DNA from: Microcella sp.
Lineage (GTDB): Bacteria > Actinomycetota > Actinomycetes > Actinomycetales > Microbacteriaceae
DNA: 64,000 nucleotides
Reading direction: 5' to 3'
NCBI RefSeq assembly: GCF_025808395.1
Contig: NZ_CP075524.1
Span: 2,356,001 to 2,420,000 of the forward strand
This document shows, piece by piece, positions 1-8,429 of the stretch; the first letter of the stretch is position 1; the number at the start of each line of letters is the position of its first letter. The position numbers were made by a program, and so were the translations under genes. The notes below the pieces were generated by a model. It was given only the letters and a program-made list of their open reading frames with translations. It ran no database searches and was not told where the DNA came from.

Positions 1-258
1 AGAGCGGGCTGGCGTATCGGCACGAGCATCGTGAGCCTCGTGGTGGCGATCGCCGTCAACCTGGCAGTGTTCGCCGTGCTCGCCTTCACGTCGCTCGACG
101 GCGGAGGGTGGGGCTTGCTGATTCTCGCGATCGCCGCCGTGTCGGGGGCCGTGCTGCTCGTGACGGGAGTGGTGGCGGTGCTGCTCGTCGAGCTGGCGAT
201 CGTGCGCTCTGCCGCCCCTGTCGCACCCGCTGAAACGGTCGCAGACGAGGTGTCGTAG
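1..258 (+). CDS. C-terminal part of a small membrane protein
   Basis: The frame is open from the first base of the window, and no good ribosome site precedes the GTG at 31, so this is probably the 3' end of a longer gene. The visible 85 or so residues contain two long hydrophobic stretches, roughly residues 10-30 and 36-65, followed by a short polar Ala/Pro-rich tail. This fits an integral membrane protein. I do not recognise the family. It lies directly upstream of the S10 operon on the same strand, separated from it by about 400 bases, so it is unlikely to be cotranscribed with it. Confidence 0.5.
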   Translation, partial: RAGWRIGTSIVSLVVAIAVNLAVFAVLAFTSLDGGGWGLLILAIAAVSGAVLLVTGVVAVLLVELAIVRSAAPVAPAETVADEVS

Positions 259-655
259 ACCAGTTTCACCATTGTGCGGCGTGTCGCGGCGCAGCGCGAC
301 ACGCCCGGGTTGCAGCACGTCGTGCGCTGTGGCAGACTCTTCTAGTTCAACACGCCGTGCTTCAGCGCGGCTCACTGCCAGGCAGTGCATAGGACGAGCA
401 CCCTTGTGAGAGATCGCAAGCCGGTTGCCAAGAGCCTAGGCCGCGGGTAGCAGAACACAGCTCACACCGATCACCACCATGCCCAGGGGCAACTCTGTGC
501 GTCGTGAGGGCGACACGCCCGAGCGCGGGGGTCGGTCTGCGCAGGAAACAGAACTGCGTTCGTTTGACAGAAGAACAGTGGTGCGACAGCGATTGCGCTC
601 CGCGTGAGGTGCGCCCTGATGGGTGCATCACGTCTAAGAAGGAAGAGAGTTGAGC
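259..655 (+). promoter_or_regulatory. Long leader and promoter region of the S10 operon
   Basis: This 397-base stretch holds no convincing gene. A promoter-like pair lies at 310-315 (TTGCAG) and 333-338 (CAGACT) with a 17-base spacer, which would give an mRNA leader of about 310 bases before rpsJ. A compact palindrome, CACTGCC-A-GGCAGTG, lies at 373-387. The Shine-Dalgarno sequence GGAAGAGAG at 641-649 serves rpsJ. S10 leaders in other bacteria can host autogenous control by L4, but I cannot recognise such a structure here. The promoter call is inference from hexamer similarity only. Confidence 0.5.
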
Positions 656-964
656 ATGGCGGGACAAAAGATCCGCATCCGGCTTAAGTCGTATGACCAC
701 GCTGGTCTCGACGCATCGGCGCGCAAGATCGTCGACACGGTGACCCGTGCAGGCGCCACGGTCGTGGGCCCTGTGCCCCTGCCGACGGAGAAGAACGTCA
801 TCGCCGTCATCCGGTCGCCCCACAAGTACAAAGACAGCCGCGAGCACTTCGAGAAGCGCACGCACAAGCGTCTCATCGACATCATCGACCCGACGCCGAA
901 GGCCGTCGACTCGCTCATGCGACTCGACCTGCCCGCCGACGTCAACATCGAGATCAAGCTCTAA
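656..964 (+). CDS. rpsJ: 30S ribosomal protein S10
   Basis: Component of the 30S head; in other bacteria its NusB-bound form also takes part in antitermination. The 102 residues match the family length, and the N-terminus MAGQKIRIRLKSYDH is typical. The ATG at 656 was preferred over an in-frame TTG at 650 because it gives the canonical N-terminus and sits 6 bases after GGAAGAGAG. It is the first gene of the S10 operon, 12 bases before rplC. Confidence 0.97.
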   Translation: MAGQKIRIRLKSYDHAGLDASARKIVDTVTRAGATVVGPVPLPTEKNVIAVIRSPHKYKDSREHFEKRTHKRLIDIIDPTPKAVDSLMRLDLPADVNIEIKL

Positions 965-976
965 GGAATCCGGGAC

Positions 977-1627
977 ATGTCTGCAATCAAGACGACCAAG
1001 GGTCTGCTGGGCACGAAGCTCGGCATGACGCAGGTCTGGGACGAGAACAACAAGCTCGTGCCCGTCACCGTCGTGGAAATCGCTCCGAACGTGGTGACCC
1101 AGGTGCGCACGCCCGAGGTCGACGGCTACTCCGCCGTTCAGATCGCCTACGGCGCCATCGACCCGCGCAAGGTCACCAAGCCGCTCACCGGCCACTTCGA
1201 GAAGGCCGGCAGCACGCCTCGCCGTCACCTCACCGAAGTGCGCACCGCTGACGCCTCCGAGTACACCGCCGGCCAGCAGCTCAGTGTCGACATCTTCGAG
1301 GCCGGTCAGCTGGTCGACGTCGTCGGCACGAGCAAGGGCAAGGGCTTCGCCGGTGTCATGAAGCGTCACAACTTCAAGGGCGTCTCGGCGTCGCACGGTT
1401 CGCACCGCAACCACCGCAAGCCGGGCTCGATCGGCGCATCGTCGACCCCCAGCCGTGTCTTCAAGGGCATGCGCATGGCCGGCCGCATGGGTGGCGACCG
1501 TGTCACCGTGCTCAACCTCAAGGTTCACTCGGTCGACCTCGAGAAGGGACTGCTGCTCGTCAAGGGCGCGGTTCCCGGTGCTCGTGGCCGACTCGTCTTC
1601 GTCCGCAACGCCGTGAAGGGAGCGTAA
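977..1627 (+). CDS. rplC: 50S ribosomal protein L3
   Basis: Early assembly protein of the 50S subunit whose central loop reaches towards the peptidyl transferase centre. The 216 residues are normal length. The L3 signature lies around residues 123-175 (KRHNFKG, GSHRNHRKPGSIG, RVFKGMRMAGRMGG). At the position of the glutamine that is N5-methylated in Escherichia coli L3 (GSIGQ), this protein has alanine (GSIGA), so that modification is presumably absent. Second gene of the S10 operon, 5 bases before rplD. Confidence 0.97.
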   Translation: MSAIKTTKGLLGTKLGMTQVWDENNKLVPVTVVEIAPNVVTQVRTPEVDGYSAVQIAYGAIDPRKVTKPLTGHFEKAGSTPRRHLTEVRTADASEYTAGQQLSVDIFEAGQLVDVVGTSKGKGFAGVMKRHNFKGVSASHGSHRNHRKPGSIGASSTPSRVFKGMRMAGRMGGDRVTVLNLKVHSVDLEKGLLLVKGAVPGARGRLVFVRNAVKGA

Positions 1628-1632
1628 TCGCC

Positions 1633-2280
1633 ATGGCAACCACGCTCGACGTTCTCGACGCCTCAGGCAAGAAGACCGGCTCGGTCGACCTGCCTCCTGC
1701 CGTCTTCGACGTGTCTACCAATGTTCCGCTGCTGCACCAGGTCGTCGTCGCGCAGCTCGCCGCCGCCCGTCAGGGCACGCACTCGACCAAGGGTCGTGGC
1801 GAGGTCTCGGGTGCCGGCCGCAAGCCGTTCAAGCAGAAGGGCACCGGCCGCGCTCGTCAGGGCTCGATCCGTGCACCTCAGATGACCGGTGGTGGCATCG
1901 TGCACGGCCCGACCCCGCGCAACTACGCTCAGCGCACCCCCAAGAAGATGATCGCCGCAGCGCTGCTGGGTGCCATCTCTGACCGGGCTCGCGGAGAGCG
2001 GCTGCACGTCGTCGAGTCGTTCGGCACCGACGTGCCGTCGACGAAGGCGGCGGCATCCGTCATCGAGCTGCTCACCACGGGCCGCAACGTGCTCGTCGTG
2101 ATCGAGCGCGACGACGAGGTCAACCTCAAGAGCGTGCGCAACCTCAAGAACCTGCACGTGATCACCCCTGACCAGCTGAACGCATACGACGTTCTCGTCA
2201 GCGACGACATCGTGTTCACGAAGGCGGCATTCGACACCTTCGTCAACGCGAAGACGAAGAAAGAAGAGGTGGAGGCATGA
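1633..2280 (+). CDS. rplD: 50S ribosomal protein L4
   Basis: Exit-tunnel protein of the 50S subunit. The 215 residues include the conserved tunnel loop with KQKGTGRARQGS around residues 68-79, the region where macrolide-resistance changes arise in other bacteria. In enterobacteria L4 also represses its own operon; whether it does so here cannot be seen. The last four bases overlap the rplW start (ATGA), which indicates translational coupling. Confidence 0.97.
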   Translation: MATTLDVLDASGKKTGSVDLPPAVFDVSTNVPLLHQVVVAQLAAARQGTHSTKGRGEVSGAGRKPFKQKGTGRARQGSIRAPQMTGGGIVHGPTPRNYAQRTPKKMIAAALLGAISDRARGERLHVVESFGTDVPSTKAAASVIELLTTGRNVLVVIERDDEVNLKSVRNLKNLHVITPDQLNAYDVLVSDDIVFTKAAFDTFVNAKTKKEEVEA

Positions 2281-2588
2281 GCATCCACGCCGCCGCGCAG
2301 AACAAAGACCCGCGCGACATCATCATCGCCCCGGTCGTGAGCGAGAAGAGCTACGCGCTCATCGACGACGGCAAGTACACCTTCGTCGTCGACCCGCGCG
2401 CCAACAAGACCGAGATCAAGCTCGCCATCGAGAAGATCTTCAACGTCAAGGTGGCCACGGTGAACACGCTCAACCGTCAGGGCAAGACTCGCCGCACCCG
2501 CTTCGGCACCGGCAAGCGCAAAGACACCAAGCGCGCCATCGTCACGCTGAAGTCGGGCTCCATCGACATCTTCACGGCCGTCGGCTAG
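2277..2588 (+). CDS. rplW: 50S ribosomal protein L23
   Basis: Protein at the tunnel exit that forms the docking site for trigger factor and the signal recognition particle. The 103 residues contain the family core APVVSEKSY near the N-terminus and the NTEIK-like helix segment (ANKTEIKLAIEKIF). The start overlaps the rplD stop by four bases. rplB follows after 19 bases with a GAAGGAA ribosome site. Confidence 0.96.
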   Translation: MSIHAAAQNKDPRDIIIAPVVSEKSYALIDDGKYTFVVDPRANKTEIKLAIEKIFNVKVATVNTLNRQGKTRRTRFGTGKRKDTKRAIVTLKSGSIDIFTAVG

Positions 2589-2607
2589 GCACGAAGGAAC
2601 AACGACA

Positions 2608-3447
2608 ATGGCTATTCGCAAATACAAGCCCACGACGCCGGGTCGTCGCGGTTCTTCGGTGGCAGACTTCGCCGAGATCACGCGCTCGACCCCTGAGAAG
2701 TCGCTGCTGAAGCCGCTGCCCAAGACGGGTGGTCGCAACAACTCTGGCCGCATCACGACGCGTCACATCGGTGGAGGCCACAAGCGCCAGTACCGCATGA
2801 TCGACTTCCGTCGCAACGACAAAGATGGCGTCAACGCCAAGGTCGCCCACATCGAGTACGACCCGAACCGCACGGCGCGCATCGCTCTGCTGCACTTCGT
2901 CGACGGCACCAAGCGCTACATCCTGGCGCCGAACAAGCTGTCGCAGGGCGACATCGTCGAATCGGGCCCCTCGGCCGACATCAAGCCGGGCAACAACCTG
3001 CCGCTGCGCAACATCCCCGTCGGCACGGTCATCCACGCCATCGAGCTGCGCCCCGGTGGCGGCGCGAAGATGGCGCGCTCGGCCGGCGCCTCGGTGCGAC
3101 TCGTCGCGAAAGACGGCCCGTACGCTCAGCTGCGTCTGCCGTCTGGCGAGATCCGCAACGTCGATGCACGCTGCCGCGCGACGGTCGGCGAGGTCGGCAA
3201 CGCCGAGCAGTCGAACATCAACTGGGGCAAGGCAGGGCGCATGCGCTGGAAGGGCGTTCGCCCGACCGTGCGTGGTGTCGCCATGAACCCGGTCGACCAC
3301 CCGCACGGTGGTGGTGAGGGCAAGACCAGTGGTGGTCGTCACCCGGTGAGCCCCTGGGGCCAGTCGGAAGGCCGCACTCGTAGTCGCAAGAAAGCGAGCG
3401 ACAAGCTCATCGTCCGTCGCCGCACCGCTGGCAAGAAGCGCAAGTAG
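2608..3447 (+). CDS. rplB: 50S ribosomal protein L2
   Basis: Conserved 50S protein needed for subunit association and peptidyl transferase activity. The 279 residues match the family. The C-terminal motif MNPVDHPHGGGEGK is present, including the histidine equivalent to E. coli His229. It sits at the usual place in the S10 operon between rplW and rpsS, with a 12-base gap before rpsS. Confidence 0.97.
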   Translation: MAIRKYKPTTPGRRGSSVADFAEITRSTPEKSLLKPLPKTGGRNNSGRITTRHIGGGHKRQYRMIDFRRNDKDGVNAKVAHIEYDPNRTARIALLHFVDGTKRYILAPNKLSQGDIVESGPSADIKPGNNLPLRNIPVGTVIHAIELRPGGGAKMARSAGASVRLVAKDGPYAQLRLPSGEIRNVDARCRATVGEVGNAEQSNINWGKAGRMRWKGVRPTVRGVAMNPVDHPHGGGEGKTSGGRHPVSPWGQSEGRTRSRKKASDKLIVRRRTAGKKRK

Positions 3448-3459
3448 GAGTCGAGAACA

Positions 3460-3741
3460 ATGCCTCGCAGTCTCAAAAAGGGTCCGTTCGTTGATGACCA
3501 CCTGCTTCGCAAGGTGTTCGCGCAGAACGAGGCCAAGAGCAAGAACGTCATCAAGACCTGGTCACGTCGTTCGATGATCGTGCCGGCCATGCTCGGCCAC
3601 ACGATCGCCGTGCACGACGGTCGCAAGCACATCCCCGTGTTCGTGACCGAGACCATGGTCGGTCACAAGCTGGGCGAGTTCGCGCCCACCCGCACCTTCC
3701 GCGGTCACGAGAAGGACGACAAGAAGGGTCGTCGCCGGTAA
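3460..3741 (+). CDS. rpsS: 30S ribosomal protein S19
   Basis: Protein of the 30S head that contacts S13 and the A-site finger region. The 93 residues begin with the hallmark PRSLKKGPFVDDHL and include KTWSRRS and GHKLGEFAPTRTF, with a basic KKGRRR tail. ATG preceded by GGAGTCGAGAAC. S10 operon position between rplB and rplV is canonical. Confidence 0.97.
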   Translation: MPRSLKKGPFVDDHLLRKVFAQNEAKSKNVIKTWSRRSMIVPAMLGHTIAVHDGRKHIPVFVTETMVGHKLGEFAPTRTFRGHEKDDKKGRRR

Positions 3742-3768
3742 CCCGGCGGCGTGAAGAGGAGTAAAGAC

Positions 3769-4170
3769 ATGGTGGAGTCGATCGCCCGCGTGCGACACAT
3801 CCGCGTGACGCCTCAGAAGGCTCGTCGCGTCGTCGACCTGATCCGCGGCAAGCAGGCCCTCGAGGCTCTTGCCATCCTGAAGTTCGCGCCCCAGGGTGCG
3901 AGCGAGCCCGTCTACAAGCTCGTCGCGTCGGCCATGGCCAACGCGCGAGTGAAGGCAGACGCTGCGAACACCTTCCTCGACGAGCAAGACCTCTACGTGT
4001 CTCGCGCCTTCGTCGACGAGGGAGCCACCCTCAAGCGGTTCCAGCCGCGAGCCCAGGGTCGCGCGTTCCGCATTCTCAAGCGCACCAGCCACATCACCGT
4101 CGTGCTTGCCACGCCCGACGAACTGGTCGCAGCGGGCTCGAGCACCGGCAAGAAGAAGGCGAGCAAGTAG
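3769..4170 (+). CDS. rplV: 50S ribosomal protein L22
   Basis: Tunnel protein of the 50S subunit with a long beta hairpin. I chose the ATG at 3769 rather than the in-frame GTG at 3751. It gives the usual N-terminus MVESIARVRHIRVTPQKARR, and the purine-rich GAAGAGGAGT just before it is then its ribosome site. This yields 133 residues. The C-terminal hairpin region contains FQPRAQGRAFRILKRTSHI. The C-terminus has a short Lys/Ser tail. Two bases separate it from rpsC. Confidence 0.95.
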   Translation: MVESIARVRHIRVTPQKARRVVDLIRGKQALEALAILKFAPQGASEPVYKLVASAMANARVKADAANTFLDEQDLYVSRAFVDEGATLKRFQPRAQGRAFRILKRTSHITVVLATPDELVAAGSSTGKKKASK

Positions 4171-4172
4171 TC

Positions 4173-4946
4173 ATGGGCCAGAAAGTCAATCCTTACGGTT
4201 TCCGTCTCGGAATCACCACCGACCACGTGTCGCGCTGGTTCTCTGACAGCACGAAGCCCGGTCAGCGGTATTCCGACTACGTGGCAGAAGACGTCAAGAT
4301 TCGTCGGATGCTCACCACGAGCCTCGACCGCGCCGGCGTCGCCCGCATCGAGATCGAGCGCACCCGTGACCGGGTTCGCGTCGACATTCACACCGCCCGC
4401 CCCGGCATCGTCATCGGCCGCCGAGGCGCAGAGGCCGAGCGCATCCGCGCCGACCTCGAGAAGCTCACGGGCAAGCAGATTCAGCTCAACATTCTCGAGG
4501 TCAAGAACCCCGAGGCCGAGGCGCAACTCGTCGCCCAGGGCATCGCCGAGCAGCTGAGCGCCCGCGTGGCCTTCCGCCGCGCGATGCGCAAGGGGCTCCA
4601 GGGTGCTCAGCGCGCCGGCGCCAAGGGTGTTCGCATTCAGGTGTCTGGTCGACTCGGCGGCGCTGAGATGAGCCGGTCAGAGTTCTACCGCGAAGGCCGT
4701 GTGCCGCTGCACACCCTGCGCGCGAACATCGACTACGGCTTCTACGAGGCCAAGACGACGTTCGGCCGCATCGGTGTCAAGGTGTGGATCTACAAGGGCG
4801 ACATCACCAACAAAGAACTCGCTCGCGAGCAGGCGAACCAGAAGTCGTCGCGCCCCGAGCGTCGTGATTCCGACCGCGGTCCCCGTCGTGATGGTGGCCG
4901 CCCGGCCACCGCCGCGGCGCCCGTCGCGGCCGGAGCGGAAGGCTAG
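4173..4946 (+). CDS. rpsC: 30S ribosomal protein S3
   Basis: mRNA entry-channel protein with helicase activity together with S4 and S5. The 257 residues have the N-terminal MGQKVNPYGFRLGI, a KH domain around residues 65-95 (GIVIGRRGAEAERI, with the GxxG loop) and the conserved C-terminal GRLGGAEMSRSEFYREG. The final 40 or so residues are an Arg/Pro/Ala-rich tail, as often found in actinobacteria. Two bases after rplV and five before rplP. Confidence 0.97.
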   Translation: MGQKVNPYGFRLGITTDHVSRWFSDSTKPGQRYSDYVAEDVKIRRMLTTSLDRAGVARIEIERTRDRVRVDIHTARPGIVIGRRGAEAERIRADLEKLTGKQIQLNILEVKNPEAEAQLVAQGIAEQLSARVAFRRAMRKGLQGAQRAGAKGVRIQVSGRLGGAEMSRSEFYREGRVPLHTLRANIDYGFYEAKTTFGRIGVKVWIYKGDITNKELAREQANQKSSRPERRDSDRGPRRDGGRPATAAAPVAAGAEG

Positions 4947-4951
4947 AGACA

Positions 4952-5371
4952 ATGCTTATTCCCCGCAAGGTCAAGTTCCGGAAGCAGCACCACCCCAAGC
5001 GGAGTGGTCACGCGACCGGTGGCACCGAGGTCTCGTTCGGCGAGTTCGGCATCCAGGCCCTCACCCCGGCCTACGTCACGAACCGTCAGATCGAGTCGGC
5101 GCGTATCGCCATGACCCGCCACATCAAGCGTGGCGGCAAGGTGTGGATCAACATCTACCCCGACCGTCCGCTCACGAAGAAGCCTGCCGAGACCCGTATG
5201 GGTTCGGGCAAGGGTTCACCGGAGTGGTGGGTCGCCAATGTCAAGCCGGGCCGCGTCCTCTTCGAGGTCGCTGGTGTGAGCGAGGAACTCGCTCGCGAAG
5301 CCATGACCCGTGCCATTCACAAGCTGCCCCTCAAGGCACGCATCATCAAGCGCGAGGAGGGCGACGCGTAA
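4952..5371 (+). CDS. rplP: 50S ribosomal protein L16
   Basis: Protein near the A and P sites of the 50S subunit. The 139 residues begin MLIPRKVKFRKQHH and contain FGEFGIQALTPAYVTNRQIE and IYPDRPLTKKPAETRMGSGK, all family hallmarks. The TAA stop shares its last base with the rpmC ATG, so the two genes are translationally coupled. Confidence 0.97.
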   Translation: MLIPRKVKFRKQHHPKRSGHATGGTEVSFGEFGIQALTPAYVTNRQIESARIAMTRHIKRGGKVWINIYPDRPLTKKPAETRMGSGKGSPEWWVANVKPGRVLFEVAGVSEELAREAMTRAIHKLPLKARIIKREEGDA

Positions 5372-5706
5372 TGGCGATCGGATCGAAAGAGCTGGCACCT
5401 GTCGAGCTCGACACTTTTGAAGACGAGCGACTCGTCGACGAGCTGAAGAAGGCGAAGGAAGAACTCTTCAACCTTCGCTTCCAGGCCGCGACCGGTCAGC
5501 TCGAGAGCCACGGACGACTGCGCGCCGTCAAGCGCGACATCGCCCGCATCTACACGATCATTCGCGAGCGCGAGCTGGGCATCCGTGCCACGCCCGCCCC
5601 TCTCGAGGTTCCTGAGAAGCCGGCCAAGAAGTCGAAGGCCAAGGCCCCCGCGGCCGACGCCGAGGCCTCGGCTGAGCCCACCGACAGCACTGAGGAGAAG
5701 AACTGA
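5371..5706 (+). CDS. rpmC: 50S ribosomal protein L29 with a long C-terminal tail
   Basis: Small coiled-coil protein at the tunnel exit. The helical core (DELKKAKEELFNLRFQ, then LRAVKRDIARIYTIIRERE) occupies about residues 18-70. It is followed by some 40 extra residues rich in Pro, Ala, Lys and Glu, giving 111 residues where 60-80 is usual. The ATG at 5371 overlaps the rplP stop by one base; longer in-frame starts would run through rplP. The stop overlaps rpsQ by one base. Confidence 0.94.
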   Translation: MAIGSKELAPVELDTFEDERLVDELKKAKEELFNLRFQAATGQLESHGRLRAVKRDIARIYTIIRERELGIRATPAPLEVPEKPAKKSKAKAPAADAEASAEPTDSTEEKN

Positions 5707-6026
5707 TGGCGACGACCGAGAAGAAGGCCGCTGCCGGCCACGAGTCGGCTGCGCACGACGTTCGCGACGAGTCGGCACGCGGGTACCGCAAGGTGCGCCG
5801 CGGCTACGTGACGAGCGACAAGATGGAGAAGACCATCGTCGTCGAGGTCGAAGACCGCGTGAAGCACCCGCTCTACGGCAAGGTCATCCGTCGCACCTCG
5901 AAGGTCAAGGCTCACGACGAGCAGAACTCCGCCGGCATCGGCGACCTCGTCCTGATCTCAGAGACCCGCCCCCTGTCCGCCACGAAGCGCTGGCGCCTCG
6001 TCGAGATTCTCGAGAAGGCCAAGTAG
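5706..6026 (+). CDS. rpsQ: 30S ribosomal protein S17
   Basis: Early 16S rRNA-binding protein of the 30S body. The OB-fold core starts around residue 27 (YRKVRRGYVTSDKMEKTIVV) and includes HPLYGKVIRRTSKVKAHDE and IETRPLS-like ISETRPLSATKRW. About 25 extra N-terminal residues rich in Ala, Glu and Asp give 106 in total. One-base overlap with rpmC. It closes the classical S10 gene set; 32 bases separate it from rplN. Confidence 0.95.
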   Translation: MATTEKKAAAGHESAAHDVRDESARGYRKVRRGYVTSDKMEKTIVVEVEDRVKHPLYGKVIRRTSKVKAHDEQNSAGIGDLVLISETRPLSATKRWRLVEILEKAK

Positions 6027-6058
6027 GCCTTCGCCTGCTTGACCACTAGGAGTAAGAA

Positions 6059-6427
6059 ATGCTTCAGCAAGAATCCAGAGTCAAGGTTGCCGACAACACC
6101 GGCGCCAAAGAGCTCTTGACGATCCGCGTGCTGGGCGGTTCGGGTCGGCGCTACGCCGGTCTGGGCGACGTGATCGTCGCGACCGTCAAAGACGCGATCC
6201 CCGGCGGCAACGTCAAGAAGGGCGACGTCGTCAAGGCCGTCATCGTGCGCACCGTCAAGCAGACGCGGCGCTCAGACGGCTCGTACATCAAGTTCGACGA
6301 GAACGCTGCCGTGATCCTGAAGGCTGACGGAGACCCTCGCGGTACCCGCATCTTCGGCCCCGTCGGCCGTGAGCTTCGCGACAAGAAGTTCATGAAGATC
6401 GTCTCCCTCGCACCGGAGGTGCTGTAA
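6059..6427 (+). CDS. rplN: 50S ribosomal protein L14
   Basis: Intersubunit protein and site of RsfS binding in other bacteria. The 122 residues are exactly the family length, starting MLQQESRVKVADNTGAKELL. The TAGGAGTAAGAA just before the ATG contains a strong ribosome site. It begins the spc gene set with no visible terminator after rpsQ, so cotranscription with the S10 genes is likely. Confidence 0.97.
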   Translation: MLQQESRVKVADNTGAKELLTIRVLGGSGRRYAGLGDVIVATVKDAIPGGNVKKGDVVKAVIVRTVKQTRRSDGSYIKFDENAAVILKADGDPRGTRIFGPVGRELRDKKFMKIVSLAPEVL

Positions 6428-6430
6428 CCC

Positions 6431-6790
6431 ATGGCCAACATCAAGAAGGGTGACCTCGTGCAGGTCATCACGGGCGCGACCGAGGCTCGCGGCGGAGACC
6501 GCGGCAAGCAGGGTCGTGTCATCGAGGTCTTCGCCGAGAAGAACCGCATCCTCGTCGAGGGCGTCAACTACGTCACCAAGCACGTTCGCGTCGGCCAGAC
6601 GCAGCGCGGCACGAAGACGGGCGGCATCGAGACGCAGGAGGCGCCGATTCACATCTCGAACGTCGCACTCGTCGACCCCAAGACCAAGAAGCCCACGCGC
6701 GTCGGTTTTCGCGAAGAGACCGTCGAGAAGAACGGCGTCAAAAAGACCGTGCGTGTGCGGTACGCCAAGAAGTCAGGTGAGAAGTTCTGA
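6431..6790 (+). CDS. rplX: 50S ribosomal protein L24
   Basis: Assembly initiator of the 50S subunit. The 119 residues carry the KOW motif near the N-terminus (KKGDLVQVITGATEARGGDR, then GKQGRVIEVF) and the ESAPIHISNV-like block QEAPIHISNVALVDPK. Three bases after rplN; its TGA overlaps the rplE ATG (ATGA-type coupling). Confidence 0.96.
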   Translation: MANIKKGDLVQVITGATEARGGDRGKQGRVIEVFAEKNRILVEGVNYVTKHVRVGQTQRGTKTGGIETQEAPIHISNVALVDPKTKKPTRVGFREETVEKNGVKKTVRVRYAKKSGEKF

Positions 6791-7395
6791 TGTCAACTGA
6801 AACTGCCGCGCCGGCTGGCGCTGCCTTGGCGAACAAGGTCCAGCCGCGCCTCAAGCAGAAGTACCGCTCTGAGATCCACGCTGCTCTGACCAAAGAGTTC
6901 GGCTACACCAACCCCCACCAGGTTCCCGGTCTCGTGAAGATCGTCGTGAACACCGGTGTGGGCGAGGCTGCCCGCGATTCGAAGGTCATCGACGGCGCGA
7001 TCAAAGACTTGACGGCGATCACCGGGCAGAAGCCGCAGGTGACGAAGGCCCGCAAGTCGATCGCGCAGTTCAAGCTGCGTGAGGGCATGCCCATCGGCGC
7101 TCACGTCACCCTGCGCGGAGACCGTGCCTGGGAGTTCCTCGACCGACTGCTGTCGCTCGCGCTTCCGCGCATCCGCGACTTCCGCGGCCTGAGCCCCAAG
7201 CAGTTCGACGGCAACGGCAACTACACCTTCGGTCTTCAAGAGCAGAGCGTGTTCCACGAGATCGACCAGGACAAGATCGACCGCGTTCGCGGCTTCGACA
7301 TCACCGTCGTCACCACGGCGAAGACTGACGATGAAGGCCGTGCTCTGCTGCGTGCCCTCGGGTTTCCCTTCACCGCGACCGACGCACCTCAGTAA
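6790..7395 (+). CDS. rplE: 50S ribosomal protein L5
   Basis: 5S rRNA-binding protein of the central protuberance. The 201 residues include KIVVNTGVGEA, TGQKPQVTKARKSIAQFKLREG and RDFRGLSPKQFDGNGNY, all conserved. A short Ala/Thr-rich N-terminal extension precedes the core. Downstream, 90 bases without a gene separate it from rpsH. In many actinobacteria and firmicutes a zinc-type S14 gene lies here; it is absent. Confidence 0.97.
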   Translation: MSTETAAPAGAALANKVQPRLKQKYRSEIHAALTKEFGYTNPHQVPGLVKIVVNTGVGEAARDSKVIDGAIKDLTAITGQKPQVTKARKSIAQFKLREGMPIGAHVTLRGDRAWEFLDRLLSLALPRIRDFRGLSPKQFDGNGNYTFGLQEQSVFHEIDQDKIDRVRGFDITVVTTAKTDDEGRALLRALGFPFTATDAPQ

Positions 7396-7485
7396 CACTC
7401 CACTCGGCCTTCACGGGCCACGATCGGCCAGGTCGGCCCCGGTGTACCGGGAGTCGAAACCGGACGAGAAACGGAAAACCCCATC

Positions 7486-7884
7486 ATGACGATGACTGAT
7501 CCGGTCGCAGACATGCTGACCAGACTGCGCAACGCCAACTCGGCGTTCCATGAGTCGGTGTCGCTTCCCAGCTCGAAGCTGAAGACGCACATCGCCGAGA
7601 TCCTCAAGCGCGAGGGCTACATCTCTGACTGGGCCGTCGAAGACGCCCGAGTCGGCTCGACGCTGACGCTTTCGCTGAAGTACGGCCCCAACCGCGAGCG
7701 CTCGATCGCGGGCATCAAGCGGGTCTCGAAGCCCGGCCTCCGCGTGTACGCGAAGTCGACCGAGATTCCGAACGTGCTCGGCGGACTCGGTGTGGCCATC
7801 CTGTCGACTTCCTCCGGTCTGCTGACTGACCGCGAGGCGATGAAGAAGGGCGTGGGTGGGGAAGTCCTCGCCTACGTGTGGTAA
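7486..7884 (+). CDS. rpsH: 30S ribosomal protein S8
   Basis: Central-domain 16S rRNA-binding protein; in E. coli it also represses the spc operon. The 132 residues begin MTMTDPVADMLTRLRNAN and end with the expected GGEVLAYVW. The preceding 90-base gap contains GGAAAACCCCATC before the ATG but no S14 gene. Six bases separate it from rplF. Confidence 0.97.
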   Translation: MTMTDPVADMLTRLRNANSAFHESVSLPSSKLKTHIAEILKREGYISDWAVEDARVGSTLTLSLKYGPNRERSIAGIKRVSKPGLRVYAKSTEIPNVLGGLGVAILSTSSGLLTDREAMKKGVGGEVLAYVW

Positions 7885-7890
7885 CTCGTC

Positions 7891-8427
7891 ATGTCACGAA
7901 TCGGACGCATGCCCATCGACATCCCCGGTGGTGTCGAGGTGAAGATCGACGGCCAGGCCGTCTCGGTCAAGGGCCCCAAGGGTGAGCTGTCGCTCACCGT
8001 GGCGAGCCCCATCGAGGTCGCCCTTGAAGACAACCAGGTCGTCGTGACGCGCCCCGACGACGAGCGCAACTCGCGCTCGTTGCACGGTCTCACGCGCACG
8101 CTCATCGCGAACCAGATCATCGGCGTCACCCAGGGCTACTCAAAGGGCCTCGAGGTCGTCGGCACCGGTTACCGCGTGCAGGCCAAGGGCGAAGGGGTCG
8201 AGTTCGCACTCGGCTTCTCGCACCCCGTCACCGTGAACCCGCCTGCGGGCATCACCTTCACGGTCGAAGGCAACAACAAGCTCACTGTCAGCGGTATCGA
8301 CAAGCAGGCCGTCGGCGAGGTCGCGGCCAACATTCGCAAGATTCGCAAGCCAGAGCCCTACAAGGGCAAGGGTGTGCGGTACGCCGGCGAAGTTGTGCGC
8401 CGCAAGGCCGGAAAGGCTGGGAAGTAA
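7891..8427 (+). CDS. rplF: 50S ribosomal protein L6
   Basis: Protein near the GTPase-associated centre. The 178 residues begin MSRIGRMPIDIPGGV and hold two repeated L6 folds; the C-terminal signature KIRKPEPYKGKGVRYAGE is complete. Canonical spc position, two bases before rplR. Confidence 0.97.
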   Translation: MSRIGRMPIDIPGGVEVKIDGQAVSVKGPKGELSLTVASPIEVALEDNQVVVTRPDDERNSRSLHGLTRTLIANQIIGVTQGYSKGLEVVGTGYRVQAKGEGVEFALGFSHPVTVNPPAGITFTVEGNNKLTVSGIDKQAVGEVAANIRKIRKPEPYKGKGVRYAGEVVRRKAGKAGK

Positions 8428-8429
8428 TC

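Noticed and set aside
373..387. Palindrome CACTGCC-A-GGCAGTG in the S10 leader as a named operator
   Set aside because: A one-base centre makes a poor RNA hairpin and it matches no known operator that I can name; only mentioned with the leader.
362..1639. Minus-strand open frame of 425 codons over the S10 leader, rpsJ and rplC
   Set aside because: It is antisense to two certain ribosomal genes, and its composition is that of a shadow frame.
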